The notes beneath the pieces were generated by a model. That model was not told where the DNA came from. It saw nothing but the letters and a program-made list of their open reading frames with translations, and did no database searches. From Jaminaea rosea (taxonomy: Eukaryota; Basidiomycota; Exobasidiomycetes; Microstromatales), in contig NW_020289981.1 in assembly GCF_003144245.1 (NCBI RefSeq), positions 592,831-656,830 on the forward strand: a stretch of DNA of 64,000 bases, in the 5' to 3' direction. Numbering within the stretch: the first letter of the stretch is position 1; every line of letters starts with the position of its first letter. This document shows positions 55,275 through 64,000 of the stretch, in pieces. Position numbers and translations under genes: made by a program.

Positions 55275-58200
55275 CTACGCCGTTGGCCTCTCCCAAGTTG
55301 TCTGCTTCGTCGTTCGATTAGCGTAGTAGACCCCATGGCCCGAGCGACTGACGCGCTTCACCCATCCGGGTGGAAGGGGTGCATCCTCTCCTGAAGAGTT
55401 GCTGCTTGCAGTTGCGGGTCGAGAGGCCGGAGAGCCTGCTGTGCTTGTGCCTATGCTCGGAGTGGCCATGGGAGTGGGAAGAGAGGATGCCGGGCCTGGC
55501 GTCGAGGCTGGATGAGACTGAGAGCTGGCCGGCGACTTGGGAGCAGTACGCGGTGGGCTCACCCTACGGGGTGCTTTGGGCACACTTCCTCCGAGGGTTC
55601 CATCCTTTTCGTCGTCCGATGCAGCAGGTCGCTTCCTCCCCGCCTCCGCCTCCGCCTCCCCGTCATCCTCCTTGATGCCCAACGCCTCCTTCACCACATC
55701 CGCAATCTCCTTCCTCGCTACATCATAGCACATGGTCAGCCCAGCCTCGGCGCTCTCCTTCCACTCGTCCTTGATCCCCATCCTCTTGACGCTCCCCTCC
55801 AGCTCCCCCGCAAGCGCCATGCGTGCAACCGTCGCAATCTGAGTGTCCTCCTCGCGAAGCTGCGCGTCCGTGCCCAGACGTTGAAGACGGTTGAGATCGC
55901 CTTCCTCTTCGCCGTCGCCATCGCCTTCGGAGGAGGGCGAGGGACGCGCGAGTGATGGATAGAGCCTCCCTGCGATGTGCGTGACGTCGAGCACCACTTC
56001 GCTGCCCTCTTTGCAGATGGGCGAGAGCAAGAAACCCGGCTGCAACTTGGTCATCTCTGGCAACTCGACGCCTTCGTGTCCCCAGCTACTGAGCAGGTCC
56101 AGGCGAGGGAAAGCGAATTTGCGCCCAACGCCGCCAAAGACATCCCCTGCCGCACTGGCCACGGCTGCCCTTTCGTCGTAGAGGCGCTTCTCCTCCTTGG
56201 CTTTGGCCTCGTGGCTCGCAAAGGTCATTACTTGGTAGACGCTCCCCACGATTCGGGTGCGAGGCATGGGGCGTCGTCCAGGACGTTTGACGGGCGGGCG
56301 GGCGACAGTGCTGTCACCCTCTCCCTCTGGTTGCTGTTGCTGCTCTCCTTGCCCCTTTTCATCACTCTCCTCCTTCTTCTCCTCCTCGTCCCGAAAGATG
56401 GCCCTCAACCGCATCACATAACTCCCGTGCAGCTCCCTCCCTCCCTGACCCTCAAACGCATCGCTCCTCCTTGCCAATCGTTTCTCCCTCGCCAATCCGT
56501 CGAACATCTCCCTCACCTCTTTCACGCCCAGATTGAGCCGCACCACGTCGCCGACCCAGACTCGCTCGAGGCCGAGAAAGAGGCCCTGCCAATACTTGCC
56601 GGGGAGAGGCCAGCGCGAAGAGGTGCTTGATGAGGAGGAAGAGGAGGGGGGTTCTTGCTGTGCAGTAGAGGTGAGGCGACGATCTGCCAGACCTGGGCGG
56701 ATCTCGTCGTCGTGCTCCGCGCTGGCGGGGACGGTGGAGCTGCTTGCGAGGGCTTGTGTTTGAGGCTGCGACCTTGCTTGTTCTGAGACAGGAGGAGGCC
56801 GATAGTTGGGCAACCCCTTGATATTGAGCACGTCGAAAAAGTCGGTCACCCTCCAACTCGCCCTCATGTAGTTGCAGGCAGTCATGCTGAAGGCGAGGGC
56901 GCCGAGGCACTTTGTCCAGTTTGGCGACGGATTGGCAGTCGTTGATCCGTCCGCGTTGAGCAGACCGAGGCGGGGTGGGAAGCCGGGCGGTCCGGCCGAT
57001 GAGCTGCTCGCTTCGGTTTGGCCTTCTCCCTCCAACCACCTGTGCTCCTCCCACGAGCCGAAAGAAGAGGACGAGACGTCCTTGTCGACAAAGCCTGCCA
57101 GGAAAGGCTGGAGTCGCTCCTCCCCAACCCTGCCCCGCTCGAGGGGACAGCCCACCAGGATGACGCTGTACATTCTCTTCTGCTCCACCCGTGCCCCTGC
57201 AGCCGCAGCCGCACCTGCGCCTCGTCGTCGCGGGTCTTTACTTCCCGCTGCCGCCGCCTCTCCTCCCTCATCGCGCACCACTCTTGCCTCAAAAGTGACC
57301 AGCTCCACCTGCGCAGGCCACTTGTCAAGGAAGCGCGATGCCTTCTCCGGGTCCCTCACTGGTCTGTCAAGGGTTAGCCACACGAACTCTCCCTGCCTGA
57401 ACCCTTCGCTCTCTCCCACCGCAGCCCGCGCTGTGCGCATCAGCTCATTGTCCCGCATTGTGGCAGAGGGCACGTTGATTCCCAGCACGGGGCGACGATC
57501 GGAGGGAGGGAGAAGCTGCGTCTTTACTCGCACCGAATTAGGTGTTGCTGCACCCACGCCGACACCGGGACGACGACCGGGAGGGCGTCCCCTCCCTCCC
57601 CCTGCTTCACCGCGCGAAGCCTTTGGCGCCCCGCTACCTCCCTGTGGACGTGGACGATACGCCCCCTCGGCCTGTGGGACGGCGCGCTTCGAGCCTGTGC
57701 AGTACTTGCAGGCGCACAGCAATGGGTTCAAGGTCGAGTGAGAGAGGAGATACTTGGCGTGTGGGAGAAATTCTTTGCTCGAGCGGAATCGATGGTGATT
57801 TGAGCCTGGGCGAGAGCGAGCGAGGAGGGCGTAAAGGTCAGCATATAGCCTGATTGACCGGCCCAATGTGGAGTCGCATACATACCGAACAGATACGGAT
57901 CCGTCCTTGGCGACTCGCGCGGCCCCTTTCTCTGTTCTGTGAAGGTATAGTCCCTGGGAAAGGACGCTAGACGCCACGTCTCTCCCTCTGGCGGCTTCCT
58001 CCCTTTCCCCGCCCATTCGGCGAGGTCCAGCCCAATGACATTGCACCATCGCTGATAGCTGCGTTCGTCGGGCGAGAAGACGTGGTAGTAATTGACTTCC
58101 CGTGCTGAAGGTGGTGGGACGACAGTGTTTGGTGGGCCGAAAGAGGGGTCCCCGTCGGAGCGGGGAAAGTGGATGAGCCCGTTGGGCTGGAAGATGGTCG

Positions 58201-58330
58201 GGTCGTTGCGCGGGTCAAGAGGCTGGGGAGGAGCTGGGAGAGCAGATGTCGAGGCGATCGGCTGCGCTGGCTCTTCCCGCTGCTGAGGGGTATCGTTCGA
58301 CGAGCCCACGGGAGGGTCGTCGATGCTCAT
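55275..58330 (-). CDS. Clr2-type transcriptional silencing factor with C-terminal WW domain
   Basis: Homologue of fission-yeast Clr2, a SHREC-complex protein needed for heterochromatic silencing. Exons 58330-57886 and 57805-55275 give 991 aa. The N-terminal Clr2 block includes NYYHVFSPDERSYQRWCNVI, GETWRLASFPRDYTF and, across the intron, LFGSNHHRFRSSKEFLPHA then CACKYCTG. A second conserved block starts FRQGEFVWLTLDRPVRDPE and continues ACNYMRASWRVTDFFDV. The last ~35 residues are a WW domain (LPPGWVKRVSRSGHGVYYAN, then TTWERPTA), which binds proline-rich ligands and is not part of S. pombe Clr2. The start at 58330 was preferred over 58486 because the added 52 codons fall in repetitive, 5'-UTR-like DNA. 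Confidence 0.88.
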
Positions 58331-58756
58331 CTTGACCTCCCTCTGAGGTCGATGGAGTGTGATTAGAGTCTGAGTGGCTTGGATCGAGCGGAAAGAGCTC
58401 AAAGTCGAGTCGCGTCTGTCAAGTCTCGCTCGCAGCGCAGCTCCGACTTCGAGTCGCGAGTCGACACTCGACTCGACACTCGACATCGGATCGGAATCAC
58501 GGCCGCCCTCCTCCCTCTAACCTGGGCTCCGGGCTCTGCCCTTGCCTCGATCTGGGCCCCGCCTTACCCTGCAGATGAGCAAGAGCGAGACAGACGCACA
58601 CACTAAGATCTGAAATTTGGCCCGCAGGTCGCGAGACGAGGCGAGGCGAGGAAAGAGACATTTCGATTTGGGATTTGGAGGCGGACCAAGGAGTGGGCAT
58701 CGCCATCGCGACTTCTTCCTTCCTCCCTTCCCTGGATCAACCTCGCCAACACACGT
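58331..58756. promoter_or_regulatory. Divergent promoter with 12-bp direct repeat
   Basis: About 425 bp between the Clr2-like and acidic/arginine-rich genes. A 12-bp unit TCGACACTCGAC occurs twice in tandem at 58461-58484, itself partly palindromic, in a wider GAGTCG/CGACTC-rich patch. Confidence 0.5.
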
Positions 58757-60039
58757 ATGCCATCTCAGCGAGGTTACGCCTCATCGCAGCAGCCACAGGC
58801 AGGGCCGAGCGACCCAGCAAAGACGCAAGCGCAGGCGCAGACACAAGCGCAAGCACAGGCACGCTCGCAGCGTCTTCGTGTTCAGCCGCCGAGGCATAGA
58901 GGACGAGGAGGAGGAGGAGCAGCGCCGCAACACCCGCAGCCGCCCCCAAAGAGTAGTCTGTGAGTAATGAAAGCGGCGTAGCGCGGCGTAACGTCTTGAC
59001 GTCGAGTCCGAATGGCTGTTTGCTGACTTGCCTGGCTCACAACACTCGCTCCTACACACACCCCCGCAGCGATCTCGCCTGGTCATACTCGCGCTCCCAG
59101 GCACACGGAGCACTCCAGCTACAGTCCTCCCCTTCCTTCACAGAAAAGCATTGGGCTGGGCCTCACAACCATTTGGGCGATCGAGATAGCAACGACTCGG
59201 CTGAGGACGAAGGCGATGAAGATGGGGAGGACGAGGAGGAGGACGAAGACGACCTACCCTCGAGAGGCGACGAGGACGAGGAGGATGAAGACGTGACAAT
59301 AATGGAAGGTCTGGAAGGAGCAAGCACACGTCCTTCGCACCCTCAAGTGCGCAAGCTTGCAGCAGAAGAAATGCGCGGCCGGCAACGTCCTCGCTCTTCT
59401 CGCTCGCGAGACCGCGAGGTCAAGAGACTCACTGCCAGCGACGTCGTCATAGACTCTTCCTCGGCGGCTGCGGCTGCAGCGGAGCGCAGAGGACGAAGAC
59501 GAAGTCCGAGAGACAGCAGTGTGGGTAGTAGTCTGCTCGTTCTCCCTGCTCCTGGTCAGGGCCAGGATCTGGCTGGCGGAAGCGGATCGGCCGAGCCGCG
59601 CGTAGGAAGCCATTATGAGCGCTACAGCTTGCGCTCTTCGTCCCGAGACATGGAGAGCGATGAGGAAGGTGATGGAGAAGCACAGCTGGCGCGCAGGCGT
59701 CGACCCAGGTTTAGGCGACACAGCAGCTCGTATCGGAGTGATGGCTCCCCAGCGGCAGCAGCGCCCACGGAGCAGCATCAGCAGGACGGTCCCAGTCGTA
59801 GAGCGAACGAGACTACGCCACTGCTGAGGAGGCAGGGTTCTATGGTGCGCAGTCAGTCCACACCGCTGTCTATGGCACGGCCGAGGACACCCCGCCTCGA
59901 GGGGATGGAGGGCGTAGCGGCACTGGGCGCGGATGGGCGAGGGGAGGAAGGGGCTGATACAGGGGCGAGGGCGACCAGCTGGTGGGCACGGCTGTGGGGC
60001 AGCTTGACGAGCTGCGTATGTGTAGGGAAGAGGAGGTGA
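58757..60039 (+). CDS. Acidic/arginine-rich protein of unknown function
   Basis: Two exons, 58757-58959 and 59070-60039, give 390 aa; the 110-nt intron has a CTGAC branch-like site and CCCGCAG acceptor. No domain was recognised. The N-terminus is Gln/Ala repeats (AQAQTQAQAQAR), then Pro/Gly-rich; ~115-150 is strongly acidic (GDEDGEDEEEDEDD); the rest alternates Arg/Ser-rich and low-complexity parts, with ETTPLLRRQGS and a closing WWARLWGSLTSCVCVGKRR. The WW...SCVC...KRR end could be a palmitoylated membrane-anchoring tail, as inference. Coding status rests on a consistent splice model and an open frame of over 320 codons. Confidence 0.6.
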
Positions 60040-60264
60040 CAGGACGGCGATGATGCGACGACGTCAACTAGCTGCCCATTCTTGCGCTGTGCTTTTGCTT
60101 CTGCCTTGCTTTGCCTCATAGCTACATCTTCCAGCTGCTGCTGCAGCACGGCACTGCCTAATCTAATCTACTCAATCACACGCCCTCATTCCCAAGCTTT
60201 CGACCCAAGCATAGCCTTGCCTACGATACAAGTACAAATTGTGACTTTCCAGAGTCCTTGCCAA

Positions 60265-60772
60265 TCAGGCCTCCCTCTCTACCACCGCGGCTGCAGCCTC
60301 GCCCCCACCCTCAAGGGGCTGGGCATGCTGCTTGATCCATTCCTCATCGTCCCAAATCGCTCTATTCCCACCTGTCCCTCCTACTGCAGCGGTCGTCTTG
60401 AGCGGTTTGGCCAAGTTAACATTGAGAATTCGCTGCGCCGCGTCGTGCCCGTCGTGAAATCGAGGTCAGCATACATGCAGCCCAACAGCATCGACGCCGA
60501 TGCCGACGCCCACTCACCCCTGCCAGCTCATTGTGGTGCATATTATCAATGGTATCCTGCGCTTCTTGCCCCGTGGAGAAGACGACGAAACCAAATCCCC
60601 TGTGAGGGCCGCCGCCTGCCGCCTGCTGACCCTCCCCCGCGCGCTTCTCTCGTGGTAGCTGTACATCCACCACTTCACCAAACACTTGCATAGTCGAGAG
60701 GAGAGATGTTTCGTCGATGGAAGGGGGCAAGCCACCGACGTAGATGGTTGTATTTGTTGTCCTGTTGGCCAT
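60265..60772 (-). CDS. Small RRM protein related to the cyclophilin-33 (PPIE) RRM
   Basis: RNA-binding protein of 140 aa from exons 60772-60518 and 60432-60265. A single RRM: RNP2 is TIYVGGLPPSI, RNP1 is HRGFGFVVF, and the end IDNMHHNELAGRILNVNLAK crosses the intron. IDNMxxxELxGRxxxVNLAKP is the pattern seen in the RRM of human PPIE, a spliceosomal cyclophilin; here the prolyl isomerase domain is absent and the protein ends with an acidic/Ala-rich tail (IWDDEEWIKQHAQ). An insertion (REKRAGEGQQAAGGGPHRG) lengthens the loop before RNP1. Fungal stand-alone versions are common, so this is not a truncation in itself. Confidence 0.9.
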
Positions 60773-61092
60773 GGCTGCCAAGAGGGCCGAGAGGACTGGC
60801 AGAAGGAGGAGACGACGAGGTAGCGAGCGGAAAGAGACGAGAAGTTGGATTGATTGCAACGACGGACGGATAGAGGGGACCACCAGTCGATTGCGTTGAC
60901 CGCCGCCGCCGCCGCCGCCGCTTCTTCTCACGCGCCTCCAATCTCCGCCCGCTTCGGCCACGTTGATCAGCCAGGGCGACTCCACACGACGACGCAGCAA
61001 AGCGCACTACTTCTCTCTTTCCTCTTTTCCCCACACGACGCCGTCGCTGCTTCAGTCCATCGTACACAAAGACTCTGACGCCGACGACGATC
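60773..61092. promoter_or_regulatory. Divergent promoter with (CCG)7 tract, RRM gene / SAC1
   Basis: 320-bp head-to-head spacer with seven perfect CCG units at 60901-60921. No gene is seen. Confidence 0.5.
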
Positions 61093-63634
61093 ATGAGCTC
61101 AACAGCGAAAAGGCAGACAATGGCCCCTTGGGAGGCATACAAGCTGTACCTCTCACCGCAGGCTTACGTCTTCGAGCCTACCATGGGTGGTGGAGGGGCA
61201 GACAAGTGAGTGCGGCGCGGTGCAGTGTAGGGGTGAATGACGCCCTCGAATGGTCATCCTGACTGGCTTCTCTCGTCCCCCTCCTCTCACAGAGAATACC
61301 TCATCATCAACCGAAACGACGACGAGTCCGATCCTTCCTCCAACCCGCCAGCCCTCTCCCTCTCCTCGACCCTCCCAGCTTACACAAAAGGATGCAAAAC
61401 CCTCTCCGTCTTGGGGATCCTCGGCCTCCTCCCCCTGCACACTACCCACTTCCTCGTAGTCATCACCTCGCGCTCCCACGTCACCAACATCACGAAAGAC
61501 GCACCAGTGTATATGGCCACGGACTTCCGGCTGTTCCCCATCAGCGCCAAGGCGGATAAGAGCCTGCTTGTCAAGCATCCCGTCGAGAAGACGCTAATTG
61601 AGCTGTTGAAGGGGCATCTCTATTCTGCCCCCTTCTACTTCAGCTATGGCTGGGACCTCACGAGCTCGCTGCAGCGTCAATCCAGCCTCCCACCCGGTGG
61701 CGCCCCCTGGCAAAGGGCAGACGAGCGTTTCTTCTGGAATCGACACCTCTCCTCCCCTCTCATCGAGGCCTGTACCTCCAACACAGGCACGGATCTAGGT
61801 CGCTTCATCTTGCCGTGCATCTTCGGCTTCCTCTCCCTCAAGACGGCAAGTATCAATGGGCACGACTTCCTCTTTGGGCTCATCGCAAGACGATCAAGAC
61901 ATAGAGCTGGCACTCGCTACTTCTCGCGCGGGGTGGATGCGGAGGGGAATGTCAGCAACTTCAACGAGACGGAACAGTTTGTCCTTCTGGACGGGTCCGC
62001 CTCTCAAGTCCCTAGCGGTAAGGCAGGGCAACTCAAGTTCAGCTACGTCCAGACGCGCGGCTCGGTTCCCGTGTACTGGGCTGAGGTGAACAATCTTCGC
62101 TACAAGCCCGACTTGGTCGTCATGGAGCGAGAGGAGACGCAACATGCCACGCGACTGCACTTTGAGCGTCAGGTGGCTACGTATGGGGACAACTATCTGG
62201 TGAACCTCGTCAATCAAAAGGGGTACGAGAAGGCAGTCAAGGATGCGTATGAGAGGGCGGTGCGAAGCTTGGCCAATGACCGGGTCCACTATACGTACTA
62301 CGATTTCCATCACGAGTGCAAGGTGAGCAGGCGAGGGCGTAGCGTAGAGTGAAACGAAGCTGAGCCACACCTTCTCTCCGTCGCTGCCGTTGCCAGGGCA
62401 TGAAGTTCGAAAAGGTCTGGGACCTGGTCACCAAGCTGGAGAAGATGGGTCTACGCAGCTCCGACTGGTTCCAGGGGGACGGCGAGAATGTCTCTAAGCA
62501 GTCTTCCGTCGTTCGTACGAACTGCATGGACTGGTGAGTAGTGAACGCGGCGAGGCGAGGCAGGGCCAACGTACAAGAGCGCTCAGCTGCGTGATAAGGA
62601 AGAGGGAGAGGAAATGAAGCTGACCTAAATATCTCGCGAAATGTGCACAGCCTCGATCGCACAAACGTCGTCCAGTCTACGCTGGGCAAATGGGTCCTTA
62701 CCTACCAGCTGCGCAAGGCCGGGATTCTCGGCGAGGAGGAGTGGGTGGATGATCCCAAGCATGCTAAGTTCATGTAAGCACCCGTGACTGTTTCAGTGAC
62801 GTGCGACGCCTGACTGACTTGAATCGTTCACACCCGTCTTCCCTTTCTTCCTCACTCGCCTCGACCCCGCTCTTCTCGTTCGCCCCCGCACGCAGGTACC
62901 TCTTCCGCAACGTCTGGGCAGACCATGCGGATGGCGTCTCCCTCGCCTACTCCGGCACTGGTGCGCTGAAAACGGACTTCACGCGCACAGGGAAGCGCAG
63001 CTGGGGTGGTGCGGCGCAGGACGGGGTCAACTCTGTCACGCGCTACGTAAAAAACAACTTCACCGACGGACCGAGACAGGATGGGTACGACCTCTTCACA
63101 GGCGCATGGACACCCGCTAAGGGAGTGCAGGGAACAAAGCGTTCCCTCACAGTCCGTGCGATGCCTTATGTCCTGCTCTTTGCACTCAGCATGCTCATCC
63201 TCGCAGCGATCCTCCCACATCACACGCACAATGTCGCTCCTTCCACTCTCCCGCGTCAGGAGGAGGCGGCGGCGCACGGCGGTAAGGGGGGACCAACGGC
63301 GACCTACCTCTTGTTGTGGACGGGTGTCCTCGCCTTTGCGCTGCGCTTTATCCTCGATCAAGGGGTGGAGTTCGTAGCCTACCCGACGCTCAACCGCGGT
63401 GTGTACGAGGAGAATATTCGGTATGATGGGAGTGGTTGGACTTCCGGCCGGAATGGGAGGGGACCGGGTGGGGTTAAGGGGAAGTGGGGTGGGAATAGGA
63501 AAGGAGGGCGATACAGTGGGATGGGCAGGGGTTTTGTGGCTGAGGTTGCCGAGAAGGGGAGGGAGGTTGTTGGTGCGGGTGCGAAGGGCAGTGGTAATGC
63601 GGATAATAGGAGGGGGTATGCCGCGGAGCAGTAG
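61093..63634 (+). CDS. SAC1: Phosphoinositide phosphatase Sac1
   Basis: ER/Golgi membrane phosphatase that mainly hydrolyses PI4P. Exons 61093-61205, 61293-62322, 62397-62533, 62651-62773 and 62896-63634 give 713 aa. The SAC domain includes GILGLLPLHTTHFLVVITSR, FYFSYGWDLTSSLQRQ, ERFFWNRHLSSPLIE, HDFLFGLIARRSRHRAGTRY and VPVYWAEVNNLRYKP. The catalytic CX5R is CMDCLDR (C424-R430), split by intron 3 within the second Cys codon. FRNVWADHADGVSLAYSGTGALKTDFTRTG ends the domain (here quoted in parts: WADHADGVSLAYSG). Two C-terminal membrane helices (VLLFALSMLILAAIL and LLLWTGVLAFALRFIL) give the yeast Sac1 topology. The extreme C-terminus is an extended Gly/Arg-rich tail without a KKxx signal. Confidence 0.96.
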
Positions 63635-63735
63635 ATGTAGATATGGATGAGCGGAGTGCAAAAGAGATTCAGGATGAGGCTGGTTGCGGGGCTGGTTGTG
63701 AATGCTTCGATTGATCAAAATCGTGTATCTCTCCT

Positions 63736-64000
63736 CTAGTCCTCCATGTCCGCATCCAACGCCTCTTTAGCCAATCGCTCCGCCTCCCCCTGTACGTCCT
63801 TGGGCACAATCTCCACCTCCCCTTTACCGCCCTTGGTCTTTGGCCCAACCCAAGCCATCTCGAGCTCAAAGTCCTTGTCCTTATTCTCATCATGACACTT
63901 GTACACAATGCGAGCCGCCTCCTTGACTGCCTGATCGAGGGTGAGTGTATCGAGGTCCAACTTTTCAATCTCCGTCTTTGCCAATTGACGCCCCTTGCCC
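63736..64000 (-). CDS. PRE10: Proteasome subunit alpha-7 (PSMA3/Pre10), C-terminal part
   Basis: Only the last ~87 codons are inside the window; the gene continues past the right edge. The frame reads [20 protein letters not shown], then [20 protein letters not shown], then MAWVG and [20 protein letters not shown] before an acidic end. [11 protein letters not shown], HDExKDKxFELE and IVPKDxxxEAE are typical of alpha-7 and not of other alpha subunits. The acidic C-terminal tail (DADMED) matches the family. It converges on SAC1. Confidence 0.9.
   Translation of the reverse strand, partial: GKGRQLAKTEIEKLDLDTLTLDQAVKEAARIVYKCHDENKDKDFELEMAWVGPKTKGGKGEVEIVPKDVQGEAERLAKEALDADMED

Noticed and set aside
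60265-60772. RRM gene as a truncated cyclophilin-33 pseudogene
   Set aside because: Reading frame, splice sites and tail are intact, and stand-alone RRM versions are common in fungi.

Overview
This window is a gene-dense stretch of fungal nuclear chromosome. Most genes carry short spliceosomal introns (about 55-120 nt, mostly 65-90) with GTGAGT-like donors, CTGAC-like branch sites and CAG acceptors. The content is fungal: homoaconitase (alpha-aminoadipate lysine pathway), HET-C, Clr2 and a mitochondrial ketol-acid reductoisomerase. High GC, compact genes, moderate intron density and F-box/leucine-repeat proteins suggest a basidiomycete, perhaps a smut relative (Ustilaginomycotina). The phylum-level call is an inference from style and gene content, not from a search.

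I support 30 protein genes, the last cut by the right edge. All splice models below were built by hand; exon sums keep frame. Left third (0.5-21.8 kb): sphingolipid delta-4 desaturase, an F-box-like protein, HET-C, SVF1, TRAPP subunit TRS23, a cytochrome P450, splicing factor PRP17/CDC40, ribulose-phosphate epimerase with a 13-nt microexon, two tail-to-tail small secreted six-cysteine paralogues, then a divergent GH51 arabinofuranosidase / sugar transporter pair.

Middle (22-42 kb): a GPI-type secreted ThuA-like protein; a divergent pair of a bacterial-style nucleotide-sugar dehydrogenase and a processive GT2 glycosyltransferase flanking a 2.2 kb gene-empty region; dienelactone hydrolase; WrbA-like flavoprotein; AidB-like acyl-CoA dehydrogenase; mitochondrial EF-Tu and SPT5 back to back.

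Right third (42-64 kb): GH47 mannosidase, a large F-box/leucine-rich protein, LYS4, ILV5, an AAAP amino-acid transporter, a Clr2 silencing factor with a C-terminal WW domain, an acidic/arginine-rich unknown, a small RRM protein, SAC1 phosphoinositide phosphatase and the C-terminal part of proteasome subunit alpha-7.

Most genes are unlinked housekeeping functions. Possible working units are the GH51/transporter pair (pentose scavenging), the dehydrogenase/GT2 pair (making and polymerising an acidic or amino sugar at the cell surface) and the secreted cysteine-rich pair (local duplication, effector-like). I saw no transposon, virus-like element, CRISPR array, tRNA or rRNA.
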